This document shows positions 6,565-12,155 of a stretch of DNA of 12,155 nt, one piece after another. The notes under the pieces are model-generated. The model searched no databases, was not told the DNA's origin, and saw only the letters and a program-made list of their open reading frames with translations. Numbering within the stretch: position 1 is the stretch's first letter; each line of letters opens with the position of its first letter. Origin of the DNA: Actinomycetes bacterium (lineage in GTDB: Bacteria > Actinomycetota > Acidimicrobiia > Acidimicrobiales > Microtrichaceae); the NCBI GenBank assembly GCA_023427825.1, contig JAEZAI010000169.1, forward strand, positions 1 through 12,155, given 5' to 3'. The translations under genes and the position numbers were made by a program.

Positions 6565-7007
6565 GATCCGGCCGCCTGGCCGACGGGCTCCAGGTCGATG
6601 CCTCGCTCGGCGATGCGAGCGTGCTCGACGAACCGAGCCTCGATCCGGTCGAGTTCCGACCGGTCGAACGTCTTTGTCTGGACGAAGTACTGCTGGCCAT
6701 CGGCGGCGATGGTCGTGACGGAGAGGTGCACGCACCCACCGTCGGCGCTGACGTCGGTCATCAGCGTCCCGTTGCACAGGGCGTCACGTGCGGCGTCCGA
6801 CGGAATCGGATGGGACGATCGAGCCAGCGTGGCAAGCGGATAGACGCCATTCGGCCACACGGGATTGACGACCTCGACCACGACGACGATCCCTGTGCCG
6901 TCGGTCCGAGCCTGGGTTCGCAGCGCAGTCAGGAACTGGTAGTTCACCTCCTCCCGCAGCTCGTGATCGGCGCTCTCAGACTGACCTGTGATGTTCTCGT
7001 CGCTCAC
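6561..7007 (-). CDS. Hypothetical protein, first of a coupled pair
   Basis: A 148-residue protein of no family known to me. Residues about 10-35 form a charged helix (ADHELREEVNYQFLTALRTQART). The middle holds a hydrophobic strand (GIVVVVEVV) and a second strand region (CVHLSVTTIAADGQQYFVQTKTF), followed by a C-terminal helix (RSELDRIEARFVEHARIAERG). The GTG at 7007 is chosen because GAAGGGG lies six bases upstream; an in-frame GTG at 7022 lacks such a site. It is divergent from the gene at 7134 and may share the control region that holds the palindrome. The stop overlaps the start of the 68-residue partner. Confidence 0.6.
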   Translation of the reverse strand: MSDENITGQSESADHELREEVNYQFLTALRTQARTDGTGIVVVVEVVNPVWPNGVYPLATLARSSHPIPSDAARDALCNGTLMTDVSADGGCVHLSVTTIAADGQQYFVQTKTFDRSELDRIEARFVEHARIAERGIDLEPVGQAAGS

Positions 7008-7101
7008 GACGAACCCCTTCACTCGTGGACACCGGCTGGTCCGATGCCTCCCGAGCGACGGTGACAGATCCGTCGGAACGACTTTCTCGCGCTATGCCCG
7101 C

Positions 7102-7129
7102 TATTCTCAGAACGATTCTGAGGAAGGAG
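7102..7129 (+). promoter_or_regulatory. Promoter with palindromic operator
   Basis: TATTCT (7102-7107) is a -10 candidate. It is overlapped by the perfect palindrome CTCAGAA-CGA-TTCTGAG (7106-7122), which covers the likely transcription start. AAGGAG (7124-7129) is the ribosome binding site, four bases before the ATG at 7134. This is the layout of a repressor-controlled promoter. ATTCTCAG is shared with the leftward operon promoter at 4949-4956. Confidence 0.6.
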
Positions 7130-7133
7130 CGGC

Positions 7134-7613
7134 ATGAGCCGACTAACAGTGACCATCGAGCTCGACGTGCCCGATGGCGTCGAGGTAGCGGACGTGCGGG
7201 TAGAGAGCCGGACGGCCGATGCCGTCGAGGATCGCATCGCCCTCGCACCGAAGGAGCACCAGAGCCGGCTGCGCCAGTTCGTTCGACGGCTAGAAACTCT
7301 CGGCTGCTCGATCGAGGTGCCGGCGGCACGACGATCCGACTACCTCAACGTGCGCCACCCGGACTGTCGGAGTCGCGTGGCGAGCTTCTCGGTCAGGCCG
7401 GGCTACTCCAGCGGCGAGCGCTCGAACGCCCCGAGGGTCGAGGTGTACTGCGACCCGAAATACGTGAAGAGCCATCCACCCGCTCAGGCGAACCTGCACA
7501 ACGGCGAGCCTGTGCACCCGAAGATCTACCTGTTCAACGCAAAGGCGGTCGACGCCGCGGTCGACCTCGTCGCCATCTCCATCGACGAGAAGGCTCGCAG
7601 TTCGCGCTCGTAG
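7134..7613 (+). CDS. Hypothetical protein under palindromic operator
   Basis: This 159-residue protein is not recognised. The N-terminus (MSRLTVTIELDVPDGVEVADVRVES) is a beta-strand pair typical of small alpha/beta proteins. A helix follows (PKEHQSRLRQFVRRLETLGC), then a strand-rich part with RVEVYCDPKYVKSHPP and VHPKIYLF, and a C-terminal amphipathic stretch. There is no HTH signature and no known catalytic motif. The ATG at 7134 has AAGGAG four bases upstream. It is a single-gene unit facing right, divergent from 6561-7007 and convergent with the HEPN gene. Tight operator control suggests a lysogeny-stage or accessory gene, but this is inference. Confidence 0.65.
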   Translation: MSRLTVTIELDVPDGVEVADVRVESRTADAVEDRIALAPKEHQSRLRQFVRRLETLGCSIEVPAARRSDYLNVRHPDCRSRVASFSVRPGYSSGERSNAPRVEVYCDPKYVKSHPPAQANLHNGEPVHPKIYLFNAKAVDAAVDLVAISIDEKARSSRS

Positions 7614-7620
7614 CGATGCG

Positions 7621-7634
7621 CATCCGAAAGGATG
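7621..7634. terminator. Short hairpin between converging genes
   Basis: CATCC-GAAA-GGATG is a five-base stem with a stable GNRA-type loop, eight bases after the stop at 7613 and 28 before the stop at 7662. It has no T-run, so it is a weak terminator candidate. CCGAAAGGAT recurs at 7666-7675. Confidence 0.3.
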
Positions 7635-7661
7635 GTGCCGACGCCGCGAGAGCAGGTTCCG

Positions 7662-8453
7662 TTAGCCGAAAGGATCGTCGCCGAAGTCGTGCGGGGTTCT
7701 CTCGTCGTCGACCGCCTCGACCTCGACCAGATCGGCGAACTCGATCAAGCGAGCTAGCAAGCTCAGCGACGCAAGGTGTTCGACCAGCACGTGATCGGCA
7801 ACGCGTCGCGGCCGGTGCACCGCCGAGTTGCGGATGAGCTGGAAGCAGCCCATGCCGAAGTGCATCGCGCCCTCGTGCGCACTGTTGTAGGCCTCGGATC
7901 CTGGCGTGACATTCTTGAACCGCAGACGCGGACGGCCAGGCGCCGCGTCATCGAGTGTGAACGCCTGGGCCACAAGCGCCTTCCCAGAGATGTCCTCGCG
8001 GCCGAGCTTCGCCTGCAGCCTCGTGTCGATTTGGTCTGCTGCGGCATGGATGGCGTTTCGGCGGTAACCGTCGCTCCACAACGATTCGGCGGCTTCCCAC
8101 ACCCACGGATGCAGGCTGCCTGACTCGATCTCAGGTTCGTCCGCTCGAAGCGCCTCGGTGATCTCCGCCTGGAACCGGAGATGGCCCGCCATCCGGACGG
8201 CCGCGTCGTGCACTCGGCGAGCGAAGTTGAACTGCCCCTCCCCGATGTCCTCCGTCTCAAGTTCGGAGGGGTCAACCGTGCCGTTGAGCGCAGCGGCGAT
8301 CTGGGACGCTGCTGGCAGCATCTCGACGACGGCTCGACGGGCATCCTCGTCCGCGCCGTCGAACGAACGCACGGTGCCCGAGCAGTAGTCCATGTACGTG
8401 ACCGCCCGGTCCCGCAACTCGCCCACGATCTCCGACAGCGCCTTCATGTCCAT
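7662..8453 (-). CDS. HEPN-type protein, Ymh/TIGR02391 family-like
   Basis: The protein has 263 residues. Residues about 113-242 match the Ymh (TIGR02391, Hypoth_Ymh) pattern: SLHPWVWEAAESLWSDGYRRNAIHAAAD, then ISGKALVAQAF, then FGMGCFQLIRNSAVHRP and a final helix. RNSAVH (208-213) is an R-x4-H motif, the catalytic signature of HEPN ribonucleases. The first 110 residues are helical and unrecognised. HEPN proteins commonly act in abortive infection, toxin-antitoxin or other RNA-targeting defence. The gene lies beside the integrase, where islands often carry cargo. No antitoxin or nucleotidyltransferase neighbour is evident. The ATG at 8453 lacks a ribosome binding site, and a promoter box lies nine bases away, so the mRNA may be leaderless. 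ATG 8447 is an alternative. The family is fairly sure; the defence role is inferred. Confidence 0.7.
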   Translation of the reverse strand: MDMKALSEIVGELRDRAVTYMDYCSGTVRSFDGADEDARRAVVEMLPAASQIAAALNGTVDPSELETEDIGEGQFNFARRVHDAAVRMAGHLRFQAEITEALRADEPEIESGSLHPWVWEAAESLWSDGYRRNAIHAAADQIDTRLQAKLGREDISGKALVAQAFTLDDAAPGRPRLRFKNVTPGSEAYNSAHEGAMHFGMGCFQLIRNSAVHRPRRVADHVLVEHLASLSLLARLIEFADLVEVEAVDDERTPHDFGDDPFG

Positions 8454-8462
8454 GCGAGGTCG

Positions 8463-8489
8463 ATACTAGGAGGCAGCCTGTGCGGTCAG
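8463..8489 (-). promoter_or_regulatory. Candidate promoter giving a leaderless HEPN transcript
   Basis: Read leftward, CTGACC (8489-8484) and TAGTAT (8468-8463) resemble -35 and -10 boxes, though the 15-base spacer is short. TAGTAT ends nine bases before the ATG at 8453, so transcription would begin within about three bases of the start codon. Leaderless mRNAs are common in actinobacteria. Confidence 0.35.
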
Positions 8490-8495
8490 GCCTCC
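8469..8495. terminator. Hairpin at the 3' end of the recombinase gene
   Basis: Read leftward, GGAG-GCCTG-ACCGCA-CAGGC-TGC-CTCC forms a stem of about nine pairs with a three-base bulge, overlapping the recombinase stop (8488-8486). There is no T-run. It may lower read-through from the integrase into the HEPN gene. Confidence 0.3.
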
Positions 8496-9673
8496 CGAGC
8501 CAGCGCCATGTACTCCTCGCGGGCGGCAGCTCGCTCCTTGCGACCCTTTGGCTTGTGCCGGTCGGCGATGTCCAGGAGCGTCGCCCATCGAGGCGTCACG
8601 ACCAGCCGCTCCCGGTCGAACACGTTGCGCGGACGACCCGGCTGCCACGGCTTCAACTCGATCCGGCCGATGACGCCTTGCACCACCGCCCGCCGCTGCT
8701 CAAGATCGAGCTCATCCCACACGTCTCCAACGTGACCGGCGTGCTGGTCGAGCACCGACCCGCCCTGCATCGTCGCCACTCGGCTTCGGGCTGACTCGAT
8801 CTTGTTCTGCAACTCCCGCGACAGAACGGCGAACTGACGCTGGGGCACCGTCCGCTCGACGAAGCAGGCCCGAGTCAGGTCCTCGAGCGACCGCTCAGCC
8901 TCGGCCACCTCAGCGAGGAGCTCGCTCACCATCTCGGTCCGGCGCGCAGCCTCGTCAGCGACCATCGTCCGGGTCTCAGCGAGGTCGGCAAGCTGCAACG
9001 CCTGCTCGATGACGATCTCCTCGATCGGCTCAGCGAGCGCATACACCCGACCGCACCCAGTGCGAGGAGGACAGCCGTACGCTCGCTTCGAGGGACCGCC
9101 GCCCTTACCTGCGCTCCGGGGCGTGGCTCGCAGGTCAGCGCCGCACCGCCCACACACGATCAGCCGAGTGAGCAGGTACTTCCGCACCACGGGGTTGCGC
9201 CGCCTCGACGGGTCCTCCAGGAGCGCCACCACGCGCTCCCAGTCCGAGCGCCTGAGGATGGCTGGCCACTCTGCCTTGGTCGGGCCCACGCGCGGGTGGC
9301 GGCGCTCACCGACCAGCCGAGGGTTCACTAGCAGCGTCTTCAACCCAGTGGTTGACCACGATCCACCCGTGGACGTCTTGATCCCTCGGGCGTCCAGGTC
9401 GTTCTGGATTCGGTACAGCGACTCCCCTGCCAGCACTCGGCGAGCGATCTCACGCACCACCTCGGCCTCGTCCTCTCGCACGGTCTTGCGGTCTCGCTCG
9501 AACCCGAAGGGTCGGTTGCCTCCGCCCGGGACCTTGCCCTGCTCGGCGAGCTCCTCGTGCTTGCGGCGCAGTCGGCGAGACTTGTCGTCGGACTCCTTGC
9601 GGGCGACCGCCCCCTCGATTCGGGCACGGAACCGACCGTCAGCCGTGCCGAGGTCGCGGTCCCCGCTGGTCAC
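8486..9673 (-). CDS. Recombinase C-terminal fragment (DNA-binding domains)
   Basis: If translation restarts after the amber, the first usable codon is GTG 9673, giving 395 residues with helix E, the recombinase domain, the zinc ribbon (CGRCG...C.....C) and the coiled coil. I see no good ribosome binding site there. It has no catalytic serine, so it could only bind attachment sites. Most likely it is the remainder of one gene with 9734-9994. Confidence 0.6.
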   Translation of the reverse strand: MTSGDRDLGTADGRFRARIEGAVARKESDDKSRRLRRKHEELAEQGKVPGGGNRPFGFERDRKTVREDEAEVVREIARRVLAGESLYRIQNDLDARGIKTSTGGSWSTTGLKTLLVNPRLVGERRHPRVGPTKAEWPAILRRSDWERVVALLEDPSRRRNPVVRKYLLTRLIVCGRCGADLRATPRSAGKGGGPSKRAYGCPPRTGCGRVYALAEPIEEIVIEQALQLADLAETRTMVADEAARRTEMVSELLAEVAEAERSLEDLTRACFVERTVPQRQFAVLSRELQNKIESARSRVATMQGGSVLDQHAGHVGDVWDELDLEQRRAVVQGVIGRIELKPWQPGRPRNVFDRERLVVTPRWATLLDIADRHKPKGRKERAAAREEYMALAREA

Positions 9674-9733
9674 CGTGACGACGTCGACGCCATTGGCCTC
9701 GACGACGTCGATTAATTCTTCGAGCTCATTCGG

Positions 9734-9994
9734 CTAACGGTGCAGGCGGTCCGGGTGCCAGCAGACGATCACGTCCACGACTCCCGCTCGCACGTCTCGA
9801 AGCATCTGCTCGTAGGCCGGCCGAGGCTTCTTCCCGGCCCACGCCGACAGGTCGTTGTCGCGGTAGGTGTCGAGCACTCGGAACCCGCGTTGCGAGCACA
9901 GCTTCTGGCAGTCCGCCTCCTGGCGCTGCACGGCTGCCGCGACGCCATCGACGTCGCGGCTCACTCGTGAGTAGATCGCTGCAGCCTTCTTCAC
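9734..9994 (-). CDS. Recombinase N-terminal fragment (catalytic domain part)
   Basis: This 86-residue fragment holds the start of the resolvase-type catalytic domain, from VKKAAAIYSRVSRD with the nucleophilic serine to DRLHR, which carries active-site arginines. It ends at the amber codon. Alone it lacks helix E and all DNA-binding domains, so it cannot recombine DNA. It could interfere with full-length recombinase if made. Confidence 0.7.
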   Translation of the reverse strand: MKKAAAIYSRVSRDVDGVAAAVQRQEADCQKLCSQRGFRVLDTYRDNDLSAWAGKKPRPAYEQMLRDVRAGVVDVIVCWHPDRLHR

Positions 9995-10049
9995 GCTCAC
10001 TCCCTCCAATCGACGCCCCACGCGCCGACTTGAGCTGGTTGCACCTTCG
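9995..10049. other. Probable element-host junction (att site)
   Basis: Between the recombinase start and the first CpaF-like residues (NAPDEIFVKR), 55 bases have no gene. Large serine integrases usually lie beside attP, and here the CpaF N-terminus is missing exactly at this point. GC content also rises to the right. The recombination core cannot be placed without the other junction or an empty relative. A frame runs from 9975 into CpaF, but the GTG at 10050 is the first start. Confidence 0.5.
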
Positions 10050-11063
10050 GTGAACGCACCAGACGAGATCTTCGTGAAGAGGCACTCGGGCGGGAACCGC
10101 TTCTACCACGAGGTGTTCCACGACGACGACCACGTCGCCCGCACGCTGACCAAGCTCCTCGACGACTCGTCGACCTCGCACCGCAAGCTCGACCCGGTCG
10201 AGGGCCTGCAGGACGCCCAGCTCGACGACGGCGCGCGCCTCCACATCGTCCACGGCGACCTGAGCCGCGGTGGCCACCTCATGGTGAACATCCGGAAGTT
10301 CACCGGCGTCGCGCTGAGCAGCCTGGACGAGCTCGTCGAGCGCGGCTCGCTGACCGCCGCCGCTGCACGGTTCCTGTCCGCGGCCGTGCGATCCCGTCTG
10401 AGCATCGTGTTCGCCGGCGCGCCGGGAGCGGGCAAGACCACGCTGCTGTCCTGCTGCGCCGCCGAGTGGGACCCGTCGCTCCGGGTCGTGATCGCCGAGG
10501 AGGTGTTCGAGGCCCAGGTCGACGTGGCCAACGTCGCGAGCATGCAGACCCGGCCGCCGCGCACCGACCGCCCTGCGATCGACCTGCGACGGTTGGTCTC
10601 GGGATTCCTGCGGATGGCGCCCGACGTCGCGATCGTCGGCGAGGTGCGGGACCGCGAGGCGCTCCCGCTGCTGCTCACCCTTTCGTCCGGGGTGACCGGC
10701 TACACGACCATCCACGCCGGGTCGGCACGCCAGGGACTCACGCGACTCCGCTTCCTGGCGCAGCTGTCCGACTCTTCCAAGGACCTCCCGCTCAGCGCGC
10801 TCAACAACCTGGTGAGCGATTCCGTCGATCTCGTCGTGCACACCGAACGCGGCCCGGACGGGCCGCGGGTGAGCGGCATCGTCGCGGTCGAGGATCTGGT
10901 CGCGGGTCCGGAGGCGGTGCAGTTCACCGTCACCGACGTGTTCTGCCGCGACCGTGGCACCGACCGTCTCGTGTGGAGCGGGACGGTGCCCGTGCGCGCC
11001 GCCGAGCGGATGGCCGCGAGCGGGGTCGATCTCCGCACGCTCCTCGAGGACGCGGCCCGGTGA
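10050..11063 (+). CDS. cpaF: CpaF/TadA-type pilus ATPase, 5'-truncated
   Basis: The remaining 337 residues align with the CpaF/TadA secretion ATPase, the hexameric motor that drives Tad/Flp pilus assembly at the inner membrane. Seen in order: NAPDEIFVKR, the N-terminal-domain strand; Walker A GAPGAGKTT (123-131); an Asp-box-like VVIAEEVFEAQ (147-156); Walker B VAIVGEVRD (193-201); and a His box GYTTIHAGS (217-225). Family members are usually about 400-480 residues, so roughly 100 N-terminal residues are missing. No ribosome binding site precedes the GTG at 10050, and the frame is closed by a stop at 9972 inside the recombinase gene. The truncated gene is probably silent or weakly made until the element leaves. 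Its stop overlaps the tadB start as GTGA. Confidence 0.85.
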   Translation: MNAPDEIFVKRHSGGNRFYHEVFHDDDHVARTLTKLLDDSSTSHRKLDPVEGLQDAQLDDGARLHIVHGDLSRGGHLMVNIRKFTGVALSSLDELVERGSLTAAAARFLSAAVRSRLSIVFAGAPGAGKTTLLSCCAAEWDPSLRVVIAEEVFEAQVDVANVASMQTRPPRTDRPAIDLRRLVSGFLRMAPDVAIVGEVRDREALPLLLTLSSGVTGYTTIHAGSARQGLTRLRFLAQLSDSSKDLPLSALNNLVSDSVDLVVHTERGPDGPRVSGIVAVEDLVAGPEAVQFTVTDVFCRDRGTDRLVWSGTVPVRAAERMAASGVDLRTLLEDAAR

Positions 11064-11944
11064 CGTCGGTCGTCCTCGCGCTCCTGGCCGCGGTCGGCGT
11101 CTACCTGCTGGTCGCGCCCGCGCGGCGGTCCGACCCGAGCTCGGAAGCGCGCTCCCGATCGGTGCCATCGGTCGGTGAGCTGCTGCAGCGGGCCGAGCTC
11201 GGCCTCCGTCGGGCCGGGCTCGACGGCGTGAGTCCCGCCCAGTTCGCGGCCACGGTCATCGGGGTCGCCGTCGGCGCCGCCGTGGCCGCCTCGGTGGTGA
11301 TCGGACCGGGCGTCGGAGCGCTCGTGGTCGGAGCGGCGGCCGGCGCCGGCCCGATCGCGCTCTGGCGCTCCCGACGGACGGCGGCACGTCGGGCCGCGCA
11401 GGAGCACTGGCCCCGCCTGATCGAGGAGCTGCGGGTCATGACCGGGCCCATGGGACGGCCGATCCCCCAGGCACTCCTGGAGGTGGGCGCCCGCGGGCCG
11501 GTCGAGCTGCGCCCCGCCTTCGCCGCGGCGCAACGCGAGTGGAGCCTCACGACCGACTTCGAACGGACGGTGTCCGTGCTCAAGGACCGCCTGGCCGACC
11601 CCACCGCCGACGCCACGTGCGAGACGCTGCTCGTGGTCCACGAGGTCGGCGGCGATCTCGATCCGCGTCTCGCTGCCCTCGCCGAGGACCGCCGGCGGGA
11701 CCTCCACGACCGCAAGGACGCCCACGCCAAGCTCGCCGGGGCGCGCACCGCCCGTTGGTTCGTGGTGGTCGTGCCCGTGGGCATGGCCATCGCTGGACTC
11801 AACGTGGGAGACGGACGCTCGGCGTACCGCACCGCCACCGGCCAGGTGCTGGTGATCGTCGGCATCGCGATGGTGGCCGCCTGCTGGGCGTGGGCCGGAC
11901 GGTTGATGCGACTGCCCGTCGAGGAGCGGGTGTTCAACCGATGA
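11060..11944 (+). CDS. tadB: TadB-like pilus assembly membrane protein
   Basis: This 294-residue protein is of the type II secretion F / TadB class, an inner-membrane platform that works with the CpaF ATPase in Tad pilus assembly. It has an N-terminal membrane segment (VVLALLAAVGVYLLV), a central pair (ATVIGVAVGAAVAASVV and GALVVGAAAGAGPIAL), the T2SSF cytoplasmic part (WPRLIEELRVMTGPMGRPIPQAL), and two C-terminal segments (WFVVVVPVGMAIAGL and VLVIVGIAMVAACWAWAGRL). The start is GTG 11060, four bases overlapping cpaF. The frame is open further upstream, but that part is antisense-like and overlaps cpaF. Its expression may fall because of the element upstream unless a separate promoter exists. 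Confidence 0.8.
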   Translation: MTSVVLALLAAVGVYLLVAPARRSDPSSEARSRSVPSVGELLQRAELGLRRAGLDGVSPAQFAATVIGVAVGAAVAASVVIGPGVGALVVGAAAGAGPIALWRSRRTAARRAAQEHWPRLIEELRVMTGPMGRPIPQALLEVGARGPVELRPAFAAAQREWSLTTDFERTVSVLKDRLADPTADATCETLLVVHEVGGDLDPRLAALAEDRRRDLHDRKDAHAKLAGARTARWFVVVVPVGMAIAGLNVGDGRSAYRTATGQVLVIVGIAMVAACWAWAGRLMRLPVEERVFNR

Positions 11945-12155
11945 CCGCGCTGGAAGCGGTGCTGCTCCTGTCGGCGGGCCTCGGGCTCGCACTCGTGCTC
12001 GGCGAGCTCCGGGGGTTCCGTCGCCGCGCTCTCAGGGCGCGGCTCCGGCCCTACGGCCCCGGTGCCGCCCGGGCCGGCGACCGGACCGACGTCCGGTCGT
12101 CACCCGTCGCCGTGCTGCTGCCGCTGGCCGACCAGCTGCTCGACCGAGTCACAGC
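11941..12155 (+). CDS. tadC: TadC-like pilus assembly protein, N-terminal part
   Basis: An ATG at 11941 overlaps the tadB stop (ATGA) and opens a frame that runs off the right edge. The 71 visible residues start with a membrane segment (MTALEAVLLLSAGLGLALVLG) and a basic loop (RGFRRRALRARLRPYGPG). Position after tadB suggests TadC, the second T2SSF-type platform protein, but the diagnostic domain lies outside the window. Confidence 0.65.
   Translation, partial: MTALEAVLLLSAGLGLALVLGELRGFRRRALRARLRPYGPGAARAGDRTDVRSSPVAVLLPLADQLLDRVT

Larger units (their letters stand above)
8486..9994 (-). pseudogene. int: Large serine recombinase (integrase) split by an in-frame amber
   Basis: Read through the TAG at 9736-9734, the frame gives a 502-residue large serine recombinase, a normal length for the family. 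The catalytic domain starts IYSRVS (Ser12, the predicted nucleophile), continues with YRDNDLSAWAGKKPRPAYEQML, and reaches CWHPDRLHR. After the stop come PNELEELIDVV and TSGDRDLGTADGRFRARIEGAVA, the end of the catalytic domain and helix E. The DNA-binding part includes a recombinase domain (VPGGGNRPFGFERD) and a zinc ribbon (Cys 281, 284, 308, 314), then a coiled coil and a basic C-terminus. The GTG at 9994 is chosen for GGAGG eight bases upstream. It would join attP and attB; here it abuts the broken cpaF. Relatives have Ser at the stop position, and TCG to TAG is one base change. It may be a recent mutation, a sequencing error, or read through by suppression. Confidence 0.85.

Noticed and set aside
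7659..9740. 12-base inverted match CCGTTAGCCGAA at 7659-7670 and 9729-9740, the latter spanning the integrase amber
   Set aside because: Several 12-base matches are expected by chance in a 12-kb GC-rich sequence, and the match does not extend. It is not evidence for a recombination site.
9726..11168. 480-residue leftward frame across the cpaF region
   Set aside because: It is the antisense of cpaF and of the recombinase start, with low-complexity Arg/His-rich sequence. The opposite strand carries clear ATPase motifs.
1..12155. tRNA, rRNA, CRISPR array or insertion sequence
   Set aside because: No cloverleaf, rRNA segment, regularly spaced long repeats or transposase frame was found. The insertion point is a protein gene and not a tRNA.

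Overview
The window reads as the right-hand end of an integrated phage-like mobile element (about 1-10,020) joined to a high-GC actinobacterial chromosome (about 10,020-12,155). The host part is a Tad-pilus locus (cpaF-tadB-tadC) with overlapping genes. Its protein style and very high GC suggest an actinobacterium, possibly of the Acidimicrobiia; that assignment is inference. The element is visibly less GC-rich than the Tad genes.

Host side: a CpaF/TadA ATPase lacks its N-terminal part and begins, without a ribosome binding site, where the element ends. tadB and the start of tadC follow. The element therefore appears to have integrated inside cpaF, with its integrase gene against the junction and transcribed away from it. 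The other junction lies left of the window.

Element, right to left: a large serine recombinase split by one in-frame amber codon (8486-9994); a HEPN-type (Ymh/TIGR02391-like) protein, a candidate defence or toxin gene (7662-8453); a rightward orphan gene behind a promoter that carries a perfect palindrome (7134-7613); two coupled leftward orphan genes (6358-7007); a bidirectional hairpin terminator; a rightward double-zinc-ribbon protein (5955-6296); and a small leftward membrane protein (5472-5756). Next comes a gene-poor stretch (about 4979-5471) with eleven copies of GTTCC/GGAAC in 240 bp, which looks like an iteron origin or operator array. Beside it starts a leftward operon: HTH protein, Cys-cluster protein, SF3 (P4/D5-type) helicase, P27-like small terminase, a small unknown, an AlpA/excisionase-like HTH protein, a tail-fibre-like protein, and the first codons of another gene. 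Many neighbours overlap by 1-4 bases (TGATG, ATGA or GTGA), which implies translational coupling.

Integrase, regulators, replication helicase with a nearby repeat array, and small terminase without visible capsid or large-terminase genes resemble a phage satellite (PICI-like island). A complete prophage continuing to the left cannot be excluded from this window.
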